Shown here piece by piece: positions 7,697 through 16,900 of a stretch of DNA of 64,000 nucleotides (position 1 is its first letter; each line of letters begins with the position of its first letter). The stretch is from assembly GCF_009026145.1 (NCBI RefSeq), contig NZ_WBUE01000002.1:62001-126000 (forward strand), written 5' to 3'. This DNA comes from Hyphomicrobium sp. (GTDB lineage: Bacteria > Pseudomonadota > Alphaproteobacteria > Rhizobiales > Hyphomicrobiaceae). The notes beneath the pieces are model-generated. The model made no database searches. It saw only the letters and a program-made list of their open reading frames with translations, and was not told the DNA's origin. Made by a program: the position numbers and the translations under genes.

Positions 7697-9691
7697 CTAG
7701 AGACGCAGCCCCGGAAACTGGATCACCGTGTCGAGATCATCGCTTGTGGCCGGCGCTTCCTCCTCGAGGGCTTGATCCTCAAGGCTCGCCGCGAACAGCG
7801 GCAGATCGCGCAAGGGACGCTCCGGCTTGTCCTTCTTCTGGCGCGAGACCTCGCGCCGAGGGCGTCGGCTGTCGTCATCGGCGGTGTCGGAGGTCACGAG
7901 CTCCGACCAGGCCCTGTCGAGACGAGGATCCGTGCCGCGGATCTGATCGGACCAGTCGTCACCGCGGGCGCGGGGCATGTGCGCTGCGTGATCCCCGGAG
8001 AGCTCGGGTGCCGGCAGGCATCGCGTCAGGAAATTGCGATCGGCGTAGTACCTGAGCTTGCGAGCGCGGATCGGCGGCACGCCCGACACGAGCACCAGTG
8101 CCTCGTCCTGCGGCAACTGCAGGACCTCGCCGGGCGTCAGCAACGGCCGTGGCGTCTCCTGCTGCGAGATCGTGGTGTGCGACAGCCAGGCCGACAGGCG
8201 CTTGCCGGAGAGGTTCGTTTGCCGCTTGAGCTCGGTGGCGGTGCCCAGCGCATCGGACAGGCGCTTGGCCGTGCGCTCGTCGTTGGGGGCGAAAGCAACG
8301 CGGAAGTGGCAATTATCGAGGATGGCGTGATGGGTGCCGTAGGCCTTGTCGATCTGGTTCAGCGACTGGGCGATAAGGAAGGCCCGCACGCCGTAGCCGG
8401 CCATGAACGCCAGCGAGGTCTCGAAGAATTCGAGGCGCCCGAGCGCCGGGAACTCATCGAGCATCAGCAGGAGCGGGCGCTGCGGGGTCTCGGCCGTGGC
8501 GGCCGGTAGCGTCTCCGTGAGGCGGCGTGCGATCTGATTGAGGATCAGGCGCACGAGCGGCTTCGTGCGTGAGATGTCGGAGGGCGGCACGATGAGGTAG
8601 AGCGAGACCGGGCGCTCGGCCGCGATCAGATCCGCGATGCGCCAGTCGGAGTGGGCCGTGTTGGCGGCGATCAGCGGATCGCGATAGAGACCGAGGAAGC
8701 TCATGGCGGTCGAGACGACGCCGGAGCGCTCGTTCTCCGACTTGTTCAAGAGCTCGCGGGCAACCGAGGCCACGACCGGATGCACCATCGGCGCCTCTGA
8801 CGTGCCAAGATGGTTGGTCGTCAGCATGATCTTGAGGGTGCGCAGGATCGAGCGCGAGGGATCGGCGAGAAAGGTCGCGACGCGCTCCAGCGTCTTGTCC
8901 TTTTCTGCGTAAAGGACGTGGAGGATGGCGCCGGTCAAGAGAGCGTGCGCCGTCTTCTCCCAATGATCGCGCCGCTCGCGCGCCCCTTCCGGATCGACAA
9001 GGATATCGGCGATGTTTTGCACGTCGCGCACCTCGTGCGCACCCTTGCGCACCTCGATGAGGGGGTTGAAGCGGGCCGAGCCCGGATCGGTCGGATCGAA
9101 GCGCAGGCAACGGGAGAACTGCGCGCGCCAGCCCGCGGTCAGCTCCCAGTTCTCGCCTTTGATGTCGTGGACGACGGCGGAGCCGGTCCAGGTGAGCAGC
9201 GTCGGCAGCACGAGGCCGACGCCCTTGCCGGAGCGCGTGGGCGCCACGGCGAGCACGTGCTCCGGGCCGTCATGGCGCAAGTAGCGGTCGTCATAGAGAC
9301 CAAGGATAACGCCGCCATCGCCCAGGAGCCCCGCGCGCGCGATGTCAGAGGCGTCCGCCCAGCGGGCCGAGCCGTAGGTCGTCGCGATAAACCTGTGGCT
9401 TGCCCGCCGGGCGGCCCCCCCGAGCGCGATGGCGCCGCTCAGCAGCCCCCCGGCTGCGGCGAGGACGCCGGCGCGCGCGAACACATGCGGCGCCTGGTTG
9501 TCGAAGGCCAGCCACCAGGAGAAAAGCTGCCAGGGCGCGTAGATCTTGACCCCGGCCAGCTCGATCCAGGATGCCCCAAGCGCGGCCTGATAGCCGAGCA
9601 TGGCAGCGGCCCACTGCGTGGCAGCCCACAGGCTGAGGAGGGTCAGGATGAAGGCTGCGGCGACTTGCAGTGCATAGCTGCGATCCGGCAT
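7697..9691 (-). CDS. traG: TraG/VirD4-type coupling protein
   Basis: Predicted 664-residue type IV coupling protein that brings the relaxase-DNA complex to the transfer channel. Two or three N-terminal membrane segments (residues about 7-30, 45-65 and 70-95) precede the ATPase domain, which has Walker A APTRSGKGVGLVLPTLL and Walker B LLLMLDEFPALGR. YGSARWADASDIARAGLL just before it is typical of TraG. The start MPDRSYALQVAAAF is set by GGAAG 4-8 nt upstream, although the frame is open a further 150 codons. It is the first gene of the transfer operon in this window. Confidence 0.95.
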   Translation of the reverse strand: MPDRSYALQVAAAFILTLLSLWAATQWAAAMLGYQAALGASWIELAGVKIYAPWQLFSWWLAFDNQAPHVFARAGVLAAAGGLLSGAIALGGAARRASHRFIATTYGSARWADASDIARAGLLGDGGVILGLYDDRYLRHDGPEHVLAVAPTRSGKGVGLVLPTLLTWTGSAVVHDIKGENWELTAGWRAQFSRCLRFDPTDPGSARFNPLIEVRKGAHEVRDVQNIADILVDPEGARERRDHWEKTAHALLTGAILHVLYAEKDKTLERVATFLADPSRSILRTLKIMLTTNHLGTSEAPMVHPVVASVARELLNKSENERSGVVSTAMSFLGLYRDPLIAANTAHSDWRIADLIAAERPVSLYLIVPPSDISRTKPLVRLILNQIARRLTETLPAATAETPQRPLLLMLDEFPALGRLEFFETSLAFMAGYGVRAFLIAQSLNQIDKAYGTHHAILDNCHFRVAFAPNDERTAKRLSDALGTATELKRQTNLSGKRLSAWLSHTTISQQETPRPLLTPGEVLQLPQDEALVLVSGVPPIRARKLRYYADRNFLTRCLPAPELSGDHAAHMPRARGDDWSDQIRGTDPRLDRAWSELVTSDTADDDSRRPRREVSRQKKDKPERPLRDLPLFAASLEDQALEEEAPATSDDLDTVIQFPGLRL

Positions 9692-10488
9692 GACTTCCAA
9701 TCGTCCCGACCACGCTTTCGACTGCCGCTCAGCATGGGCGCGCGGCATCGCAGCGTGAATTAGGAAACGCCGTGAAAGGCGTGACGATGCGGGAAGTCGC
9801 GGGAAGTATGCCGTTCGAAGCGTCCTCTTAGAAAGTACTGGGACCTCGTCGTGTGTCTGCCTCACGGAGCCGCCCTTGCCTGCGGCCCCCTTTGGGGGGC
9901 GGCTCCGGGAGGCGGACCACGGCCATGCCTCATGGTGGGCCCGGCGTCGTCGCCCAATCGCCGCGAACGCATAGCGAGGTGGAAATTGTGGTCCGCGCCA
10001 CGGGACCGTCACCCGCATGGGCCGAGACCCGCCGCGGCTGGCGGGGCTCGGGCACGCGGCCCTACGCCCGCGGGGTAGGGCCCGGCCGCGGCTTTTGATG
10101 CCGCGGGGCGCGCAACCGAAGGGACGTAGCACATTCAGCAACGATCAAGCGAAGCTTGCTTGGTCCATCCGGCAAGGTGCCGGCAGCGTGGACACTCACG
10201 GCTCTGCTGTCGCCGCGCGAAGAGGGTGCGCCCTTGATGGGCACATCGACTCGACTTCATGGAGCTCATCACCGCGGCGGACCGGCGAACCCAAACGAGC
10301 GGTCAGAGTCAGTCGCCGGGTAAAAGCTGTAGCGAGGGTTCAGATCACTGGATGGCCGATCATGATCTGAGGACGTCGGTTCTTGAACAGCCACCTCTTG
10401 GCGACTTCCGCACGGCCGAGATAGCTGTCATTCAGTTGCATTCGGCACGGCACCTGGACGCGACTTTGTTGTCGTCCGTAGTCCACCC
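9692..10488. other. GC-rich gene-free region upstream of traG with hairpins
   Basis: No convincing gene was found. The stretch is GC-rich and contains inverted repeats: a perfect 10-bp stem GGAGCCGCCC/GGGCGGCTCC (9866-9875 and 9897-9906), an inner CCCCC-TTT-GGGGG hairpin (9886-9898), and a 7-bp stem CCGCGGC/GCCGCGG with a 7-nt loop (10086-10106). It probably holds the traG promoter; whether the hairpins are regulatory or part of a transfer origin is open. It ends at the target duplication of the IS1182-like element. Confidence 0.5.
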
Positions 10489-10516
10489 GAACGTGTTGCA
10501 GAACTCCCATTGAGGC
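10489..10516 (+). repeat. Left terminal inverted repeat of the IS1182-like element
   Basis: Pairs with the right end at 12072-12098. The outermost 12 bases, GAACGTGTTGCA, match the reverse complement of the other end exactly. The flanking CACCC on the outer side is the presumed target duplication. Confidence 0.8.
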
Positions 10517-10528
10517 CGCTGGCGAACC

Positions 10529-11981
10529 ATGATTCCGTTGCTCACGAAGCGGCAGCGGCTGGGGCGAGCCATGATGGGGCGAAGCAAGTCCGGGCAAGGG
10601 CAGTTCTTCTACAAGTTCAATCTCGACGACGTTGTGCCGCCCGACCACCTCGTGCGCAAGATTGACACCGTGCTCGATCTCGGCTGGGTGCACGAGGAAC
10701 TGGCGCCCTACTACTCGCACACGGGTCGACCATCGATCGATCCCGAGCTGATGATCCGAATGCTCATCGTCGGCTACGTGTTCGCCATTCGCTCTGAGCG
10801 CATGATCTGTCGCGAGGTCCAGGTGAACCTCGCCTACCGCTGGTATTGCAGGCTCGGCATCGAGGACCAGGTCCCCGATCATTCTGCGTTCTCACGCGCC
10901 AGGCACGAGCGTTTCCGTGAGAGCGATGTCCTGCGCCGCGTGTTCGAGCGGGTGGCGACGATCTGCATCGTGGCGGGCCTCGTCGGCGGCGAGGCGTTCT
11001 CGGTCGACGCGAGCCTGATCAAGGCAGACGTCGACAAGCACAAGCGAGTACCCGGCGATCAGCCGATCGACTGGCCGACGCCGGAGCAAGCTTCGCACGC
11101 GGTCCGTGAGTATCTGGCGACCCTCGATGCTGCACCCGATGATGAGGGCGAGAGTGGAGATGGTGGCTCAAGCGGTGGCGGTGGCGGCAAACCGCCGAAG
11201 GAGATGTCGCTGACCGATCCGCAGGCGGCTTGGGTCGCGCGCAAGAGCATGGATCCGTTCTTCGCCTACGACGCGAACTATCTCATCGACAACAAGCTCG
11301 GCATCATCGTCGACGCCGAGGGAACGCGCGCCAACCGCACTGACGAGATCGCCGTCACCGAGACCATGCTCGAGCGGGTCGAGCGCCGGTTCGGCTTGGC
11401 GCCAGAGCGGCTCGCCGGCGATACCGCCTATGGCGCGGCAAGGCTCCTGGCTCTGGGATAGAGGCATCGTTCCGCACGTGCCTGTCTGGGACAAGTCGAA
11501 ACAAACCGGCGGCCGCTTCACGAAGGAGGACTTCGTCTTCGATCGCGACAGGAACGTCTACATCTGTCCGGCCGGCGCTGAGCTCGCGCATTCCGGGATC
11601 GTCGACCAGGGACGCATCCTTCCCTACCGGGCGAGCAAGAACGATTGCTCCACCTGCGCGCTCAGGCCTCAGTGCACAACGGCTCCGGCCCGCAAGGTCT
11701 CGCGCGACATCGACGAGGACGTACGCGATCAGGTCCGTGCGCTCGCCAACACCGAAGCCTTCCAGGTCTCGCGCCGCGAGCGCAAGAAAGTCGAGATGAG
11801 GTTCGCGCACATGAAGCGCATCCACAAGCTCGACCGGCTGCGCCCGCGCGGTCTATCGGGAGCGAAGGACGAGGTGCTGCTCACTGCGACGGCGCAGAAC
11901 CTGAGGCGGCTCGCAAAGCTCCTCTGCCGGGCCCGCCCCGTGTCACCACCTTATGTGCAGCATAGGCGTGCAGTGGCGTGA
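10529..11981 (+). pseudogene. IS1182-family transposase, split by a frameshift
   Basis: The N-terminal frame (10529-11461, 310 residues) has the IS1182 start KFNLDDVVPPDHLVRKIDTV and IDPELMIRMLIVGYVFAIRS, and continues through FSVDASLIKADVDKHK to AGDTAYGAARLLALG and a TAG. The C-terminal frame (from 11430, ending at 11981) resumes WDRGIVPHVPVWDKSKQTGG and carries the CSTCALRPQC cysteine cluster and the RRERKKVEMRFAHMKRIHKL end. A net one-base shift near 11448-11455 joins them. IS1182 transposases are normally one continuous reading frame, so this looks like a disabling mutation or a sequence error rather than programmed frameshifting. Confidence 0.85.
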
Positions 11982-12071
11982 GGTGTTGGTGCCAATGCGT
12001 CCACGCCGCCGCCCTGTAGACGAGCGGAATAACGAGGCCGGCGAAAAATCGCCGCCGAGCCCCGCGACTGA

Positions 12072-12098
12072 GCTTCTATGGGGTTTTGCAACACGTTC
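12072..12098 (-). repeat. Right terminal inverted repeat of the IS1182-like element
   Basis: Reverse complement of the left end at 10489-10516, with one substitution and a one-base gap. It is followed directly by the second CACCC copy. Confidence 0.8.
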
Positions 12099-12209
12099 CA
12101 CCCCTGAGCGGACGAAACTTCCACTTCTCGTCATCAGCTTCGAGCGGAAGTCCGAACACAACGTCCGCGGAGTGCGTGTGATCGCCGGGCCTCGTCCTGC
12201 GTCCAGCCT

Positions 12210-13988
12210 TTATGTTGCAGGAGCCGGAGCGCGGAGCTGTGGGATATCGTCCTGGAGGCGCGACCAGACGTTTGTCGCTATTCCCGGCGACCTGACGTGC
12301 ACCCCGATGTCGCCGAGTGGGAAATCGGGATCGCTCGCGGCCGAGCCCCAGTTGAGGCTTGAGGTGACAACGTTGTCGCCGTCCCACAGCAGGAGCTTGC
12401 CGTGCATCGGCGGCTTCTCGAGCTGTATCAGCTCGACGCCGTGCTCGGCGGCTTCCTGCTTGAGCTCCCGGATATGGCGGTTTTTGAGGGGACCGCTCGG
12501 CTGCGTATACAGCACCTTGACGATACGGGTCGTGCGTGCCGCGGCCTCGGCCGGCAGCAGCGCGCCGGGCCGCGCGGTCGACCCCAGCCGGTGCGTGCCG
12601 ATGACGAGAAGATCGCGGGCCTCGCCGCCGGCGCGGCGCAGCAGGCGGTGATGATCCTCGCCGGTGATGACGTCGACCAGCGCGTCGCCGTCACTGCCGC
12701 GCAGCCATGTGAGCTCGCTCCTCAGTAGCGCCATCTCGTTGGCGAGCGTGTCCGACAGTCCGCGGTCGCCGGCCATCTTGCCGATCGCGGCAGCGATGCG
12801 GGACACGAGCTGCGGGTGACGTAGTAGCGTCGTGATCTCGACGGAGCGGAACGGCGACTTCAGCCAATTGCAGGAGCTGACGGCGGCGATCCAGCCGCCC
12901 TCTGGCGTGTCGAACAGCAGCAGCTTGGCATGCGATCCCGTCGACTGCAGGGCCACCCTGACCCTTCGATGCAGGACCTCGTCGCGGCGCACGATGTCGA
13001 TGAGACGTTCCGCCGTTACGGCGTGGCGCGTCTTGTCCTCCTCGTCGCCGGCGGCGCCCCAGAGGATGTCGATGGTGACGCCGCGCGCGCAGGCTGCACG
13101 CATGGCGGGAAGCAGCGGGTCGATGTCCTCAAGGCGCAGGAAAGTGGAATGGATGACGAGGCGCGACGCAGCCTCCCCGACGAGCTGGCGCAGCAGCGTA
13201 CCCTGCGCCGAGCCGCCAATGACGATGTCGTCGGGTGCAAACCGGCAGCGTACGGGATCCTGTGGCGCCGGCCGATCGAGGGAACCGGCGAAGGCGACAG
13301 AGTAGGCGCGATCGTCGCGATTGCCCGATGCCGCCTCGAGCACGATCTTGTGCAGCACTTGCCCGGCGCTTTCGGGCAGGTCGCGGACGATGCCGTTGTC
13401 GACGGTGACGCCGATATATTCCTTGGAGATGACGCCGGTGCCGGGCTCAATGGCGGCGAGCTTTTCCTGCCGCCCGCGGGTGGCGAACTGCGAGATGCGG
13501 GCGATCATGACATCGGTGCCGATGTCGAGGACGCCGCCGGTGACGTCGACCACAATGGCGGGCGTTCCCTTGCGGTACTTGCGATGATGATCGAGATCTT
13601 TCTGCCGCATGCGGCGCACGTCGCGCGCGGCGATGACGCGGCCGCTCACGCGCTCGAGAACGAAGCTGATCCAGGCGTCGGTCTCCTTTGGGATGAAAGG
13701 CAAGGGATCGCCGCTCTGCACCAGTCTGGTGCCGTAGGTGCTGGCAACGAACTTATGCGCACCGTCGATGACCGCCAGCCGAGCGAAGCGAAAGCGCATG
13801 AGCCGCGACAGGGCGGAGACGATGACCTGGTGCGGGAGGTTGGCGTCGCTGGCGAGGTCGCCGATGGTCTGGGCGCGCTTCGATATGGCCCACAGGACGA
13901 GCTCCTCGACGGGGGTCCAGGCGCGGCCCTGATGCAGCCGCACCTGACAGCGGACGCGGTAGACCGGGATGCAAACGAGCTTCGTCAT
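12210..13988 (-). CDS. mkoB: Phospholipase-D-like nuclease of a Mokosh-type defence pair (MkoB-like)
   Basis: A 592-residue protein with two PLD-superfamily motifs: SHAKLLLFD with downstream SSCNWL (His about 353) and MHGKLLLWD with downstream SSLNW (His about 529). Both HxK histidine-lysine pairs and the Ser/Asn residues are intact, so nuclease activity is plausible. Residues about 22-75 (TPVEELVLWAISKRAQTIGD onward) look like a winged helix-turn-helix. The start overlaps the stop of the upstream helicase gene by ATGA. A PLD nuclease coupled to a kinase-like/SF1 helicase is the published layout of type I Mokosh anti-phage systems; the assignment rests on domain architecture, not a database match. 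Confidence 0.78.
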   Translation of the reverse strand: MTKLVCIPVYRVRCQVRLHQGRAWTPVEELVLWAISKRAQTIGDLASDANLPHQVIVSALSRLMRFRFARLAVIDGAHKFVASTYGTRLVQSGDPLPFIPKETDAWISFVLERVSGRVIAARDVRRMRQKDLDHHRKYRKGTPAIVVDVTGGVLDIGTDVMIARISQFATRGRQEKLAAIEPGTGVISKEYIGVTVDNGIVRDLPESAGQVLHKIVLEAASGNRDDRAYSVAFAGSLDRPAPQDPVRCRFAPDDIVIGGSAQGTLLRQLVGEAASRLVIHSTFLRLEDIDPLLPAMRAACARGVTIDILWGAAGDEEDKTRHAVTAERLIDIVRRDEVLHRRVRVALQSTGSHAKLLLFDTPEGGWIAAVSSCNWLKSPFRSVEITTLLRHPQLVSRIAAAIGKMAGDRGLSDTLANEMALLRSELTWLRGSDGDALVDVITGEDHHRLLRRAGGEARDLLVIGTHRLGSTARPGALLPAEAAARTTRIVKVLYTQPSGPLKNRHIRELKQEAAEHGVELIQLEKPPMHGKLLLWDGDNVVTSSLNWGSAASDPDFPLGDIGVHVRSPGIATNVWSRLQDDIPQLRAPAPAT

Positions 13989-16900
13989 CGACGCCTCCGC
14001 AGGTCGCGGGGGGCGATGATGGTGGCCAGCGGCAGGCCAGGGCGGCGTTCCTGTTGGCGCAGTTTGTCGATGGTGGCGAGCATGGTGAGGATGAAGTCGA
14101 GAGGATGCTCGGCCTCATCCGGGTTGACCCCCAGCGCCGCCTCGCGCAGGAAGGCGAGGCTGCCGACGAGGATGAGCTTGTGCTTGGCGCGGCTGAGCAT
14201 GACGTTCATGCGCCGCCGCTCGCGCAGGAAGCCCAGGGCTCCGACGCCGACGCGCGGATTGTTCCTCACCAGCGAGATGACGACGACGTCCGCCTCGCTG
14301 CCCTGGAAGGAGTCGACGGTGCCGACGAGGCCCATGCCCTTGCGTACCGGGACGAAGCCGTCGCGGATATGCGCGAGATCCTTCTTCAAGGCCAGGGCGA
14401 GGCGCTGCTCGAGCAGGGCGACCTGTCCGGTATAGGGCGACAGGATGGCGAGCGAGGGCCGCTTGCCCTCGGCTGGGGCGAGGTGGCGCAGCACTTCGAT
14501 GACGGCATCGGCCTCGGCGGGGTTGTGCCATTTGGGCCTGCTGCGTTCGGCGAACCTGTCGTCGTGGGTGGCGCTGACATGCGGAAAATCGACAACGACG
14601 ACCGGCGAGGCGGTGAGCGCGGCGCTGCAGTCGACGGGCGGGGGTTGCGTGGCGGCGTCGGCCTGTCGCTGCGCGTCGGTCTCAAGCTTGCCGGCGTAGA
14701 AGGCCGCGGACACGATCTCGGCGATCGCGGGGTCCATGCGGCGTTGCTTGGTGAGCGTTGCCGCGACCTGCTGCGGCTGCGCCGACGCGACGGCGCGCCG
14801 CTCATCCTCCTCGACGATCGATTTGAAGGGCTCGATGAGCTCGCGGGCGAGGCGCTGGATCTCGGCCTTATGGGCGTCGTTGCGCAACAGCGCGCCGAGC
14901 TGTTCTAGCACCGCCTCGTTGAAGAGGGGACCGACGGCGTCCGGCGCGTTGGCGACCATCTTCTTGACGACCGTGGCGTCGCAGAACACACGCTCGAGCT
15001 GGGCGGCGTCGAACGGCGGCAATTGGCGATGATCGCCGATGAGCAGGCGGCGGTTGCCGAGCGCCAGCGCGCCGGCGAGCTCTGGGCCGGTTGCCTTACC
15101 GGCCTCCTCGACGACGACCCAGTCGAACGATTCCTGCGCCGCTACCATGCGGGCGACGTCACCGGAATTGAGGGTGGTGACGACGATATTCGCCGCCTCG
15201 AGCATGAGGCTCCACAGCACGCCACTGTCCTCGTTCTCGGCATCCTCGGTCGCAGTGGCGGCGGCGAGCTTGTCGACATGGGCGCGCAGGCCGGATGGGG
15301 CGTTGTTGACGAGGCTGCTGAGGCGGAACTTGTGCAGCGCAGCGTCGGCGACCTTGTCGACGCGGCGCGGGCTGCTCACTTTGCCGTCCGCGGCCATGGA
15401 TCTGACGAGCAGTAGGTCCTCGGAGAGCGTGCCGTCGTCTTTCAGCTCGGCGATCTTTTCCTCGATGTGATTGAGCGCGTCGTGGCCCTGTGCGCAGATC
15501 AAGAGGCGCGAGGCTGCATCGTGGCGGAAGATGGTTTCGACGGTGGCGGTGGCAAGAGTTGTCTTGCCGACGCCCGGCGGCCCGACGACCAGGAAGCCGG
15601 GTGCCGTGCTCCACAAGTGCCGCAACGCCTTCTGCTTGGGATCGTCGAGGCGGGCGAAGGTGGCGCTCGTTTCGTCCAACTGCGCATGGCGTAGCCTGCG
15701 GCGGGCACGCCAGGGGTCGTGCAGCATCTCCACGAGGTCGAGGCGCGCGTCGAGGGCGTCGATATTGCGCATGCGGCGCTTGATCTGCTGCTCGGTGCCC
15801 TTCTCCTGCTCCGGGCGCAGATAGAGCGAGCTCGCCATGGGGAGACTGCCTTCGACGTTGAAGCAGTACCCGTCGAGACCGTCGACCTGCTCGTTGCCGA
15901 CATAGGTGACGGCGACGTCCTGGGCGCGGGAGGCGCCCAGGCGCCCGGAGCCGCTAATCCGCCAGCGCACGCCGGAATCACGTTCCTCCTGCTCGAAGAG
16001 GCGCTGCAGGGCGGCGCTCGTATGCGCGATGCCGATGTGCTGGGCGATGGCATCGCGGTCGTTGCCGGGAAGCGCCCTGACGACGACCTGCCGGTGATCG
16101 CCGGTGCGCTCGGCGAGGATCTCGATGGGGAGGACGTCGAGCGATTTGATGACGGCGCCGACGATCTCGAGCAGATTGAGAGCCGTCTTGACGATGACGA
16201 GCGTGTCGGGCGCCTCGCTTTGCGGTGTGCCGGCAATGGCCTCCCAGCTCATGCCGGCGCGGCCGACAGCCGTGCGGTACTCCTCCGCCTCCCGGTCGGT
16301 GCTGGCCACATCGATGGCGACGTCGAGGGCGTGCGGGCGTAAGCCGGCGCCGCCGGGCAGCGTGTCTGTGCGCGCCTTGATGTCTTCGCACACGGCGATG
16401 TCCCAGGTTTCCTCGCCGTCGATGCTGTGCGGACGCAAGCGGTAGACGAGCCGCTGGGTGACGAGGTCGAGGCGCAGGAGGGCTATATCGTGCCGCGCCG
16501 GAGCGAGAAGCGTGGCGCCGGCATCGAGATCGGCGCGCGCGAAGGCGATCTGCTGCGCGCGCTCATCGACCGGGATGGCCCCTGCCGTGGCATCGTATAC
16601 GGCCCGCGCCAGCCCGGCCTTCGGCCGTAGCAGCAGCGTGAGCCGGCCTTGCTGGCGGGAAGCCGTGGCGCCGACCTCGACGGCGATGTCGGAGCATTGG
16701 CGCGCAAGCGCCTGCGCCTCCAGCGAATCCCTCGGGCGCGGCCGGCAGACGTGGCGCAGCCAGCTCTGCTCGGCTTTGCTGAGGAAGGGCACGTCGCGGC
16801 CGGCCTGCGGGCCGATGATCCCGGCCGCATCGACGACAATGCCGAGAAGGTGGCAGAGGATGGCGCCCAGCGCCTTCCAATCGTCGACAAAGGCGATGGC

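Larger units (their letters stand above)
10489..12098 (+). mobile_element. IS1182-family-like insertion sequence, complete ends, frameshifted transposase
   Basis: An element of about 1,610 bp encoding an IS1182-type transposase. The ends are imperfect inverted repeats: the left begins GAACGTGTTGCAGAACTCCC and the reverse complement of the right reads GAACGTGTTGCAAAACCCC, matching apart from one substitution and one gap over the first 20 bases. The 5-bp sequence CACCC lies immediately outside both ends (10484-10488 and 12099-12103), consistent with a target-site duplication. The retained duplication suggests a fairly recent insertion. It sits about 110 bp downstream of the PLD-nuclease gene stop. 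Confidence 0.85.

Noticed and set aside
5845..8509. Long plus-strand frames (482 and 565 codons) opposite trbB, the CopG gene and traG
   Set aside because: Antisense shadows; the minus-strand genes have clear motifs and coupled starts.
12930..14435. Plus-strand open frame of 501 codons opposite the PLD and helicase genes
   Set aside because: Shadow of two well-supported minus-strand genes; no recognisable protein.
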